Both the position numbers and the translations under genes were made by a program. The notes beneath the pieces were generated by a model. The model was given only the letters and a program-made list of their open reading frames with translations. It did not search any database and was not told where the DNA came from. Shown piece by piece: positions 1 through 5,701 of a DNA stretch of 7,443 bases. Source of the DNA: Methylophilales bacterium. GTDB lineage: Bacteria > Pseudomonadota > Gammaproteobacteria > Burkholderiales > Methylophilaceae. Location of the stretch: the NCBI GenBank assembly GCA_013205275.1, contig JABMNG010000087.1, forward strand, positions 1 to 7,443, in the 5' to 3' direction. How positions within the stretch are numbered: the first letter of the stretch is position 1; each line of letters starts with the position of its first letter.

Positions 1-1028
1 ATATTGACCGGGTTATTTTGAAGGATATTTTCTAATGTCCAGGCTAAATGCTGAGGATCAATTCTTGCCATTGTTGAACACTCGCACACAACATGAGACA
101 TAAATTGAACTAGCTTTCCTTCTGGCTTCATTTCATTTGCAAGTCGGTTGACTAGATTTAACTCAGTACCTACTAACCACTTTGTATTTTTTTCCGAATT
201 TTTTATGGTATTCAGGATAAATTCTGTAGATCCAACAAAATCAGAATTTAGACAAACTTCAAAAGGTGATTCTGGATGAGAGATCACTTGGCCGTCAGGA
301 TGTATCTTTCTAAAAATATCAATGTGTTCTGTTCTGAACATTTGATGAACTGCACAATGCCCTTTCCATAATAAAACCTTAGATTTTTTAATCGTTGAAA
401 TATCTAGACCTCCCAAAGGGAGATCAGGGTCCCAAATTGGCATCTCCTCTAATGGTATTCCCATTTTATGCCCCGTCCACCTTCCTAAATTTTGATCAGG
501 AAAAAATAAGACCTTCTCTCTTTTTTTAAAGGCCCAATCTAAAATAGTGGGGGCATTCGTTGAGGTACAAACAACACCACCATGGTCCCCACAAAACGCC
601 TTGAGATCAGCTGCCGAATTAATATAAGTGATAGGCGTGATTGATTTGTCAAAGTCTAAAACCTTTGAAAGCTCTCGGTATGAACGTTCAACCTTAGTGA
701 GGTTAGCCATATCTGCCATAGAACATCCGGCAGATAGATCTGGCAACACTGTGATCTGATCGGGCCTTGATAAAATATCTGCTACTTCGGCCATAAAATG
801 AACACCAAGAAAAACAATATATTTGGCTTGTAACGTATCCACATATTTTGATAGTTTCAATGAGTCACCTGTTAGGTCGGCATGGCGATAAACTGCCTCA
901 TTTTGATAGTGATGACCCAAGATAACAATCTGGTTGCCTAAAGATTTTTTTGCTTGAATAATGCGTTCTTGGCAGTCTTCATTTTTCAGGCTCTCGAAAG
1001 CATCAAATTTAATTGTCGCGGTATTCAT
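1..1028 (-). CDS. nadA: Quinolinate synthase NadA, C-terminus cut by left edge
   Basis: Condenses iminoaspartate with dihydroxyacetone phosphate to quinolinate, the committed step of de novo NAD synthesis, in the cytosol on a [4Fe-4S] cluster. From the ATG at 1028, 342 codons are readable with no stop before the edge. Visible motifs are GHHYQ (residues 38-42), AGCSMADM with C102, CTSTNAP (154-160), KGHCAVH with C225, HPE (251-253) and CECSTM with C315/C317. C102, C225 and C315 or C317 match the three cluster ligands of the family. The wording around them (GVHFMAE, GTELNLVNRL, STMARIDPQHLAW) is unlike the E. coli type and resembles a longer subfamily I associate with other phyla. About 20 C-terminal residues are probably missing. 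It starts 9 bp after the nudB stop without an obvious Shine-Dalgarno site, so it is probably co-transcribed with nudB and ispH. Identity is very secure. Confidence 0.95.
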   Translation of the reverse strand, partial: MNTATIKFDAFESLKNEDCQERIIQAKKSLGNQIVILGHHYQNEAVYRHADLTGDSLKLSKYVDTLQAKYIVFLGVHFMAEVADILSRPDQITVLPDLSAGCSMADMANLTKVERSYRELSKVLDFDKSITPITYINSAADLKAFCGDHGGVVCTSTNAPTILDWAFKKREKVLFFPDQNLGRWTGHKMGIPLEEMPIWDPDLPLGGLDISTIKKSKVLLWKGHCAVHQMFRTEHIDIFRKIHPDGQVISHPESPFEVCLNSDFVGSTEFILNTIKNSEKNTKWLVGTELNLVNRLANEMKPEGKLVQFMSHVVCECSTMARIDPQHLAWTLENILQNNPVN

Positions 1029-1037
1029 AAATATATT

Positions 1038-1496
1038 TTAACTTCTCAATCGTTTAATTTCATATAATTTTTCTAGAGCAATGACATTTGTCCAAGAAAA
1101 AACTCTTTTTTTAGCATCATCAATATTAACCCATTCAAAATCTGTATGTTCTGAAGGCGAGAGTTTTATAGAAATCTCTTCAGAAAGTTCTAATCCAAAA
1201 ATATGTTCGGTGTTGTGCATTATATTAGGAGCATAACGATGCCGCCAGTGTGGGTAGATTTGATATTGATGATTAAGTTTCCAGTCCTGTAATGAATGCA
1301 TGTCTACTTTAATACCAGTTTCTTCTAAGACCTCTCTTTTTGCAGCTTCATTAGGAGATTCAATGCCCTCAATACTTCCTGTAACGGATTGCCAATAATT
1401 TTTCTTATCTGCACGGTGGAGTAATAGCGTGCTAAATTGTTTGCTATAAATAACAACAAGGATAGATATAGGGATTTTGTAGAGTTTATTTATCAA
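1038..1496 (-). CDS. nudB: Dihydroneopterin triphosphate diphosphatase (Nudix family), NudB/FolQ
   Basis: Removes pyrophosphate from 7,8-dihydroneopterin triphosphate, the step after GTP cyclohydrolase I in folate synthesis. The 152 residues match the usual length (about 150 in E. coli). A perfect Nudix box runs from G40 through E46 to REVLEETGI (54-62). NudB-specific signatures flank it: SILVVIY near the N-terminus, YWQSVTGS (34-41) and HRYAPN followed by NTEHIF (86-100), all close to the E. coli enzyme. The start is a TTG at 1496: there is no upstream ATG or GTG before the in-frame stop, and the next internal Met (about residue 67) would delete the Nudix box. The TTG overlaps the TGA of ispH (shared TTGA), which suggests translational coupling. 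No Shine-Dalgarno site is visible. The 9-bp gap to nadA indicates one operon. Confidence 0.93.
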   Translation of the reverse strand: MINKLYKIPISILVVIYSKQFSTLLLHRADKKNYWQSVTGSIEGIESPNEAAKREVLEETGIKVDMHSLQDWKLNHQYQIYPHWRHRYAPNIMHNTEHIFGLELSEEISIKLSPSEHTDFEWVNIDDAKKRVFSWTNVIALEKLYEIKRLRS

Positions 1497-2437
1497 ATAA
1501 TCGGCAATTTAAAAATAACACTTTCTTCAACACCTTTAATTTCAGAGACAACAGTATCGCTATATTTATTTATTTCCACAATTAATTGTTGAACTAGAAT
1601 TTCTGGAGCCGATGCCCCAGCAGTAATACCAATATTTTTTTTATTTTTAAGGATTGAAGGATCAAAAAACTTCATATCGTCGATAAGAATAGCTTCAATA
1701 TTATGTTGTTTTGCTATTTCTGCTAACCGAGAAGAATTAGAACTATTATTTGAGCCGACAACAAAGATTAAATCCTGATTACCTAACATACCCTTAACAG
1801 CATCTTGCCTATTCTGCGTCGCATAACAAATATCGCTATTTTTAGGAGATTTAATATTAGGAAATTTAGATTTTAAGGCATCAATAATGATCGATGTATC
1901 ATCTACTGAAAGTGTTGTTTGGCTCACATAGCTTATTTTATCTGTATCAATATTAGGTAATTTTTCAACATCATCAATTGATTCAATTAAGTGAATCGAG
2001 GCCTCAGGTGAATTTTTTTCTATTTGTCCCATAGTCCCCTCTACCTCGGGATGTCCCTTATGCCCAATCATAAAGATATGATATTGACCCTCATAGAAGC
2101 GATTAACTTCATTGTGTACTTTAGTGACTAAGGGGCATGTAGCGTCAATAGGTATAAGGTGTAACTTATCTGCACTTTTTCTAACAGCCTTTGAGACGCC
2201 ATGAGCACTGAAGATTATGTGGCTTCCAGAAGGAATTGTATGAAGGTCATCAACAAATACTGCCCCCTTTTGTTTAAGGTCATTGATGACATACTTATTG
2301 TGAACAACTTCATTTCTGACGTAAATAGGAGCCCCATATTTTTTTAATGCTTCTTCAACAATAATGATTGCACGCTCAACGCCCGCACAAAATCCTCTTG
2401 GGTTAGCTAAAGCAATATTTATAACACCAACCTTCAT
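1493..2437 (-). CDS. ispH: 4-hydroxy-3-methylbut-2-enyl diphosphate reductase IspH (LytB)
   Basis: Last enzyme of the MEP pathway: reduces HMBPP to IPP and DMAPP on a [4Fe-4S] cluster in the cytosol. 314 residues, against 316 in E. coli. The three cluster cysteines are visible: C17 in NPRGFCAGV, C101 in DATCPLV and C204 in DICYATQNR. Substrate-binding residues are also present: H46 (VVHN), H79 (SAHG), H129 and E131 (GHPEVEG), the QTTLS stretch (173-177), S232/N234 in the NSSNSSRL region and S276 in GASAPE. The ATG at 2437 is preceded by an AAAGG Shine-Dalgarno site with 6-nt spacing. It is the first gene of the ispH-nudB-nadA run and is divergent from purU. All key residues are intact. Confidence 0.97.
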   Translation of the reverse strand: MKVGVINIALANPRGFCAGVERAIIIVEEALKKYGAPIYVRNEVVHNKYVINDLKQKGAVFVDDLHTIPSGSHIIFSAHGVSKAVRKSADKLHLIPIDATCPLVTKVHNEVNRFYEGQYHIFMIGHKGHPEVEGTMGQIEKNSPEASIHLIESIDDVEKLPNIDTDKISYVSQTTLSVDDTSIIIDALKSKFPNIKSPKNSDICYATQNRQDAVKGMLGNQDLIFVVGSNNSSNSSRLAEIAKQHNIEAILIDDMKFFDPSILKNKKNIGITAGASAPEILVQQLIVEINKYSDTVVSEIKGVEESVIFKLPII

Positions 2438-2443
2438 AATAAG

Positions 2444-2448
2444 CCTTT
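2444..2448 (-). promoter_or_regulatory. Shine-Dalgarno site of ispH
   Basis: The minus strand reads AAAGG here, six bases before the ispH ATG. It is one of only two clear Shine-Dalgarno sites in the window and it fixes the ispH start. Confidence 0.7.
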
Positions 2449-2469
2449 ATTTAATAAATTTATGGCATG

Positions 2470-2475
2470 TATAAT
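2470..2475 (+). promoter_or_regulatory. -10 element of the purU promoter
   Basis: A perfect TATAAT hexamer faces purU. Transcription would begin near 2482, giving a leader of about 17 nt before the ATG at 2499. No good -35 is visible at 17-18 bp spacing (only 2-3 of 6 matches). The position matters for start choice, because the in-frame GTG at 2478 would lie upstream of this transcription start. Confidence 0.5.
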
Positions 2476-2498
2476 GCGTGTCTTTGAAAGAAAAAACT

Positions 2499-3353
2499 AT
2501 GACAAAAACTGCAACCTTACTTGTTAATTGCCCCGATAAAAAGGGGATTGTAGCTTCAATTGCTAATTTCTTATTAACTCATAATGCTAATATTTTACAT
2601 GCAGATCAACATCAGGATGCAGAAAATAATCTATTTTTGATGAGGGTGGAATGGGACATGGCTGATTTCCAATTAACTGAAAGTGAATTTAATGAACACT
2701 TTAAATTAATTGCACAAGAATATGCAATGACCTGGAAATTAAAATCTAATCAAATCAAGCCCAAAGTAGCCATTATGGTTTCTCAGTACGACCATTGTTT
2801 GGCTGACTTATTACATCGATACAAAAATGGAGAGCTAGATTGTGAAGTTTCTTTGGTAGTAAGCAACCATAAAATCACAGAGTCATTAGTTAATTTTTAT
2901 GAAATCCCCTTCCACTTTATTGAAATTAACAAAGAAAATAAAATAGAAGCAGAACAGAGACAGTTTCTTTTATTCGATCAATTTAATATTGACCTAATTA
3001 TTTTAGCTAGGTACATGCAGATTCTTTCACCGGACTTTGTAAAAAGATACCCACAGAAGATTATTAATATACACCATTCCTTTTTACCTGCATTCATTGG
3101 AGCCAAGCCTTATCATAGAGCGCATGAGCGAGGAGTAAAGCTAATTGGAGCTACGAGTCATTATGTAACAGAAGCATTAGATGAGGGCCCAATTATTGAA
3201 CAAGATATTGATCGGATTTCGCATCGTGATCAGGTCGAGGATCTTGTTCAAAAAGAAAGGGATTTAGAGAGGGTTGTTTTATCTAGAGCTGTTAGGTGGC
3301 ATATTGAAAATAGAATATTATTGTATTCAAATAAGACAGTCATCTTTGATTAA
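2499..3353 (+). CDS. purU: Formyltetrahydrofolate deformylase PurU
   Basis: Hydrolyses 10-formyl-tetrahydrofolate to formate and tetrahydrofolate, balancing the one-carbon folate pool and supplying formate. From the ATG it is 284 residues (E. coli 280). Residues 1 to about 78 form an ACT domain (start TATLLVNCPDKKGIVA), the usual regulatory module of PurU. From about residue 88 comes the formyltransferase-type catalytic fold with INIHHSFLPAF (189-199), containing N190 and H192, and LDEGPII (227-233), containing D228. These are the expected Asn-His-Asp catalytic set, and GAKPYHRAHERGVK (201-214) is also typical of PurU. An in-frame GTG at 2478 would add seven residues, but it precedes the predicted transcription start and the ACT domain begins right after the ATG, so ATG is preferred. 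The gene is monocistronic and ends one base from the lysA stop. In a methylotroph it would feed C1 units to formate oxidation, which is an inference from the presumed host. Confidence 0.95.
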   Translation: MTKTATLLVNCPDKKGIVASIANFLLTHNANILHADQHQDAENNLFLMRVEWDMADFQLTESEFNEHFKLIAQEYAMTWKLKSNQIKPKVAIMVSQYDHCLADLLHRYKNGELDCEVSLVVSNHKITESLVNFYEIPFHFIEINKENKIEAEQRQFLLFDQFNIDLIILARYMQILSPDFVKRYPQKIINIHHSFLPAFIGAKPYHRAHERGVKLIGATSHYVTEALDEGPIIEQDIDRISHRDQVEDLVQKERDLERVVLSRAVRWHIENRILLYSNKTVIFD

Positions 3354-3354
3354 A

Positions 3355-4605
3355 TTATGGAAGCAGTGACTCACCAAAAATAAGGTGTTCGAAATTTTCT
3401 CGCTCTCTAATGACATGTACTATTTCATCATCAACCATTAATTCTATAGCCCTTGGTCGAGAGTTGTAGTTAGAGCTCATACTCATTCCATAAGCACCAG
3501 TATCAAGAACAGCAAGTGTGTCATTATCCTTTATTGCTAATAATCTTTCCTTGCCTAAGAAGTCCCCAGTTTCACAAACAGGACCGACAATATCATATTT
3601 TTTTCTTATGCACTGATGAGCGTCAATATTAATAATCTCATGATAGGCATCATATAGAGAGGGTCGCATAAGATCATTCATGGCAGCATCAATAATAGCA
3701 AAATTTTTATTAGGGCCCTCCTTGATATACTCTACATTAGTTAATAAAACACCGGCCTTACCAATCAACGACCTACCTGGCTCAAAAATAACTTTTAGTT
3801 TTCGGGTGCCAATAACATGACTCATAGCTTCTGCATATTCTAAAAAGGTTGGTGGTAATTCGTCGTTATAATTAATGCCTAATCCGCCGCCGATATCAAT
3901 ATGTTCTATATGAATATCGAGAGTCTTTAGATGATCAATCAATGCAACTAATTTTTTTGTAGAGTCGATAAAAGGATTTATATCTGTAATTTGAGACCCA
4001 ATATGACAATCAATGCCTTTAATTTCAATGGCATCCATATCCTTAGCAAGACAATATAATTCGACGGATTTATTTTCGTCGACACCAAATTTATTATCTT
4101 TTAGTCCGGTTGATATATAGGGGTGGGTTTTCGCATCTACATTTGGATTCACCCTTATGGAGATGGAAGCTTTTTTGTTTAAACTTTTTGCAACTGATTG
4201 GATTCTTCTGAGCTCCCCTTCGGATTCAACATTAAATGCCAATATATTATGATTGATTGCGAAACTAATTTCATTGATAGATTTTCCTATCCCTGAAAAA
4301 ACAACCTTTCGTGGGTCTCCATGGGCAGCTATAACTCTTTTAAGCTCACCTTCGGAAACAATATCAAAGCCAGCACCTTGCTCGGCTAATAGATTTAATA
4401 TTGCAATATTAGAGTTAGCCTTTACGGCAAAACAAACAAGAGGGTCAAATTGCTTAAAAGAATTTCTAAAACTATGAAATGTGTCAATAATGAGTTGTTT
4501 AGAATAGACGTAGGCTGGCGTACCATAATCTTCTGTAATTTTCTTAACAGGAACATTTTCGATGTAAAAAATACCATCATTTGAATGGATCATAGGCTTA
4601 GACAT
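3355..4605 (-). CDS. lysA: Diaminopimelate decarboxylase LysA
   Basis: PLP-dependent decarboxylation of meso-diaminopimelate to L-lysine, the last step of lysine synthesis, in the cytosol. 416 residues, normal for the family. The PLP lysine is K62 in CFAVKANSN. The fold-type III alanine-racemase-like barrel shows HIGSQ (201-205), DIGGGLG (237-243) for phosphate binding and EPGRS (275-279). The C-terminal beta domain has GPVCETGD (341-348) with the catalytic C344 and GAYGMSMSSNYN (370-381). The ATG lies five bases after the lptM stop without a Shine-Dalgarno site, so translation is probably coupled. lptM-lysA is a recurrent proteobacterial pair. The usual third member, dapF, is not next; convergent purU takes that place. 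Identity is secure. Confidence 0.97.
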   Translation of the reverse strand: MSKPMIHSNDGIFYIENVPVKKITEDYGTPAYVYSKQLIIDTFHSFRNSFKQFDPLVCFAVKANSNIAILNLLAEQGAGFDIVSEGELKRVIAAHGDPRKVVFSGIGKSINEISFAINHNILAFNVESEGELRRIQSVAKSLNKKASISIRVNPNVDAKTHPYISTGLKDNKFGVDENKSVELYCLAKDMDAIEIKGIDCHIGSQITDINPFIDSTKKLVALIDHLKTLDIHIEHIDIGGGLGINYNDELPPTFLEYAEAMSHVIGTRKLKVIFEPGRSLIGKAGVLLTNVEYIKEGPNKNFAIIDAAMNDLMRPSLYDAYHEIINIDAHQCIRKKYDIVGPVCETGDFLGKERLLAIKDNDTLAVLDTGAYGMSMSSNYNSRPRAIELMVDDEIVHVIRERENFEHLIFGESLLP

Positions 4606-4610
4606 ATATT

Positions 4611-4769
4611 TTAGGTGAAGCTAGTATGGTTTGTAAGCTTATTTTGATTGACTGGCTCTAAATAAGATTGCGGGTATTTTTCCTCTGGAATGTATAAAGG
4701 CCCTTTTGTTCCACATGAACCTAAAAGGTAGCAGATTATTAGTATTGAGGTTGCGGATAATATTTTCAT
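4611..4769 (-). CDS. lptM: LptM-like small outer-membrane lipoprotein (YifL family)
   Basis: A 52-residue lipoprotein gene. An N-terminal hydrophobic stretch (residues 3-16) leads into the lipobox LGSC with C19 as the lipidated cysteine. It is followed directly by GTKGPLYIP, the CGxKGPLY signature of the YifL/LptM family. In E. coli LptM binds the LPS translocon LptDE and helps LptD reach its native disulfide state; the same role is inferred here. The ATG at 4769 has an AAGGA Shine-Dalgarno site 7 nt upstream. An in-frame ATG at 4790 would add seven residues but lies inside the proposed -10 element, so it is disfavoured. Position just before lysA, as in many proteobacteria, supports the call. 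The tail after about residue 30 is polar and probably unstructured. Confidence 0.88.
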   Translation of the reverse strand: MKILSATSILIICYLLGSCGTKGPLYIPEEKYPQSYLEPVNQNKLTNHTSFT

Positions 4770-4776
4770 AATTTTT

Positions 4777-4781
4777 TCCTT
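4777..4781 (-). promoter_or_regulatory. Shine-Dalgarno site of lptM
   Basis: The minus strand reads AAGGA with 7-nt spacing to the ATG at 4769. It decides between that start and the in-frame ATG at 4790. Confidence 0.65.
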
Positions 4782-4788
4782 ACAGTTC

Positions 4789-4797
4789 ATTTTATCA
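4789..4797 (-). promoter_or_regulatory. Possible extended -10 promoter for lptM-lysA
   Basis: The minus strand reads TGATAAAAT, an extended -10 (TGn) joined to TAAAAT, which matches 5 of 6 consensus positions. It sits in the 37-bp gap between the Gx-family gene and lptM. The -35 position (about 4812-4817) matches poorly. Transcription would start near 4782, just ahead of the Shine-Dalgarno site. If real, lptM-lysA can be expressed apart from the upstream gshB-apbE run, although read-through is also likely because no terminator is seen in the gap. Confidence 0.35.
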
Positions 4798-4806
4798 TTA
4801 AAAAAA

Positions 4807-5322
4807 TTATTTACTTATATTTAGCTTAAGAAGTGACTGGGTAATGATTCCATTTACCAAACCAAATACAAGGGAAGAAATCATAAAAATAGGTATTAGA
4901 TAAAAAATTCCATCATGTGGAATAATCCAAAGCCTAACAATTAGGAATTGACCAACAATGTGTGCGAATGCGGCAATTAAACTCAAGCTGATTACACTAA
5001 AGTATTTATTATTAAGGCCCTTAAAAATAAATAAAAATATAAGGCTAAATAGCGAGCCAGTAAGACTTAAAAAAAATGTTGGGCTGAGAAAAGTACCTAC
5101 AATAATGCTCACAACAAATACTCGAATGACTGATACCCAGACCGCCGTTACAAAATCGAATCTTATTATTGTGAAGAGAACGATAATATTTGCAATGCCT
5201 GGCTTAACACCAGGAATTGGACTTGGAAAAAAAAATTCAATCAATGAGAGAGCAATTGCAATCGCTGCTAATTTTGCTACGCGATGATCCTGGTGATTAA
5301 TTTTAATAATTGAGGGAGTCAT
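4807..5322 (-). CDS. Gx transporter family integral membrane protein (Hpre_diP_synt_I / COG4769-like)
   Basis: A small polytopic inner-membrane protein of 171 residues with about five hydrophobic segments (near 16-32, 43-76, 82-100, 107-130 and 137-164). The family signature is clear: IPGVKPGIANIIVL (36-49) and AHIVGQFLIVR (120-130). Databases often name such proteins heptaprenyl diphosphate synthase component I, but that enzymatic label does not suit a small membrane protein. A transport or redox-associated role is guessed from family and neighbours; the substrate is unknown. The ATG at 5322 is chosen because the conserved region follows directly and the length fits the family. A GTG at 5370 would add 16 polar, non-conserved residues and enlarge the overlap with the upstream gene from 20 to 68 bp. 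Clustering with apbE and a NusG-II protein suggests a function in flavin-dependent envelope electron transfer. Confidence 0.82.
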   Translation of the reverse strand: MTPSIIKINHQDHRVAKLAAIAIALSLIEFFFPSPIPGVKPGIANIIVLFTIIRFDFVTAVWVSVIRVFVVSIIVGTFLSPTFFLSLTGSLFSLIFLFIFKGLNNKYFSVISLSLIAAFAHIVGQFLIVRLWIIPHDGIFYLIPIFMISSLVFGLVNGIITQSLLKLNISK

Positions 5323-5701
5323 GTTCCGATTGATTGCCAATGATTGAGATAGACATTTTATTTGGAACACATACGATAGTTTGATGTAATTGATTGATCC
5401 ACCCTTGATGGATGCAGTATTTTTTAGTACAAGGCGATTTTGAAACTCTTACTTTTCCAGAGTCAATAATAATTTCAGTCTTGCCAATAGGCCCATCAAT
5501 AACCTTGGTTATATTTTGATTGAGGCTAAATGTACCTATATTTTTATTACCCATTTGAATTTTAAGATATTCACCTTGCGGAAAATTCCACAACATTAAA
5601 GTTAGGAATACCGTCAGCCCAATGAAAAAGAAGATTAGAAATAAATCCCCAATTAAAATTTTTTTAGTTAACTGTGAGTTTATCTTTTTCAATTTTTTCA
5701 T
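5303..5701 (-). CDS. NusG domain II-containing membrane-anchored protein
   Basis: A 132-residue protein: a basic N-terminus (MKKLKK), one transmembrane helix (about 15-39), then a domain of about 80 residues, most likely on the periplasmic side by the positive-inside rule. The domain carries the NusG domain II pattern: GPIGKTEIIIDSGKVRV leading to SPCTKKYC (89-96), HQGWI (98-102) and TIVCVPN (108-114). Three cysteines stand out, C91, C96 and C111, spaced C-x4-C-x14-C, a conserved trait of this small family. It is not the transcription factor NusG: the NGN and KOW regions are absent. Biochemical function is not known to me; a redox or metal site formed by the cysteines is an inference. The ATG overlaps the end of apbE by 38 bp with no Shine-Dalgarno site, suggesting coupled translation. 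Confidence 0.8.
   Translation of the reverse strand: MKKLKKINSQLTKKILIGDLFLIFFFIGLTVFLTLMLWNFPQGEYLKIQMGNKNIGTFSLNQNITKVIDGPIGKTEIIIDSGKVRVSKSPCTKKYCIHQGWINQLHQTIVCVPNKMSISIIGNQSEHDSLNY

Larger units (their letters stand above)
2438..2498. promoter_or_regulatory. Divergent ispH / purU intergenic region
   Basis: This 61-bp AT-rich spacer must hold the promoters of both ispH (minus) and purU (plus). A perfect TATAAT faces purU. For ispH only 4/6 hexamers are visible on the minus strand (CATTAT and TATACA, covering the complement of the same TATAAT block), so the two promoters may overlap back to back. That second promoter is inferred, not shown. Short palindromes (ATAAATTTAT at 2454-2463; GCAT-GTATA-ATGC at 2465-2477) are within chance expectation for such composition. 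Confidence 0.5.

Noticed and set aside
2454..2477. Palindromes ATAAATTTAT and GCAT-GTATA-ATGC as operators
   Set aside because: Very short and AT-rich; expected by chance, and the second partly coincides with the TATAAT element.
4253..4477. 74-codon plus-strand open frame inside lysA
   Set aside because: Lies wholly antisense to the well-conserved lysA, with no recognisable motif and low-complexity translation; a shadow frame.
4770..4806. Intrinsic terminator after the Gx-family gene
   Set aside because: A T-rich run is present on the minus strand but no stable GC-containing stem precedes it.
5227..5235. Run of nine A (T9 in the coding strand) as a phase-variation or frameshift site
   Set aside because: It encodes FFF within an intact frame with conserved motifs on both sides; homopolymers of this size are common at this base composition.
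4958..5287. 109-codon plus-strand open frame opposite the Gx-family gene
   Set aside because: Antisense to a gene with clear family motifs; its basic, repetitive-looking translation is what the complement of a hydrophobic membrane protein gives.
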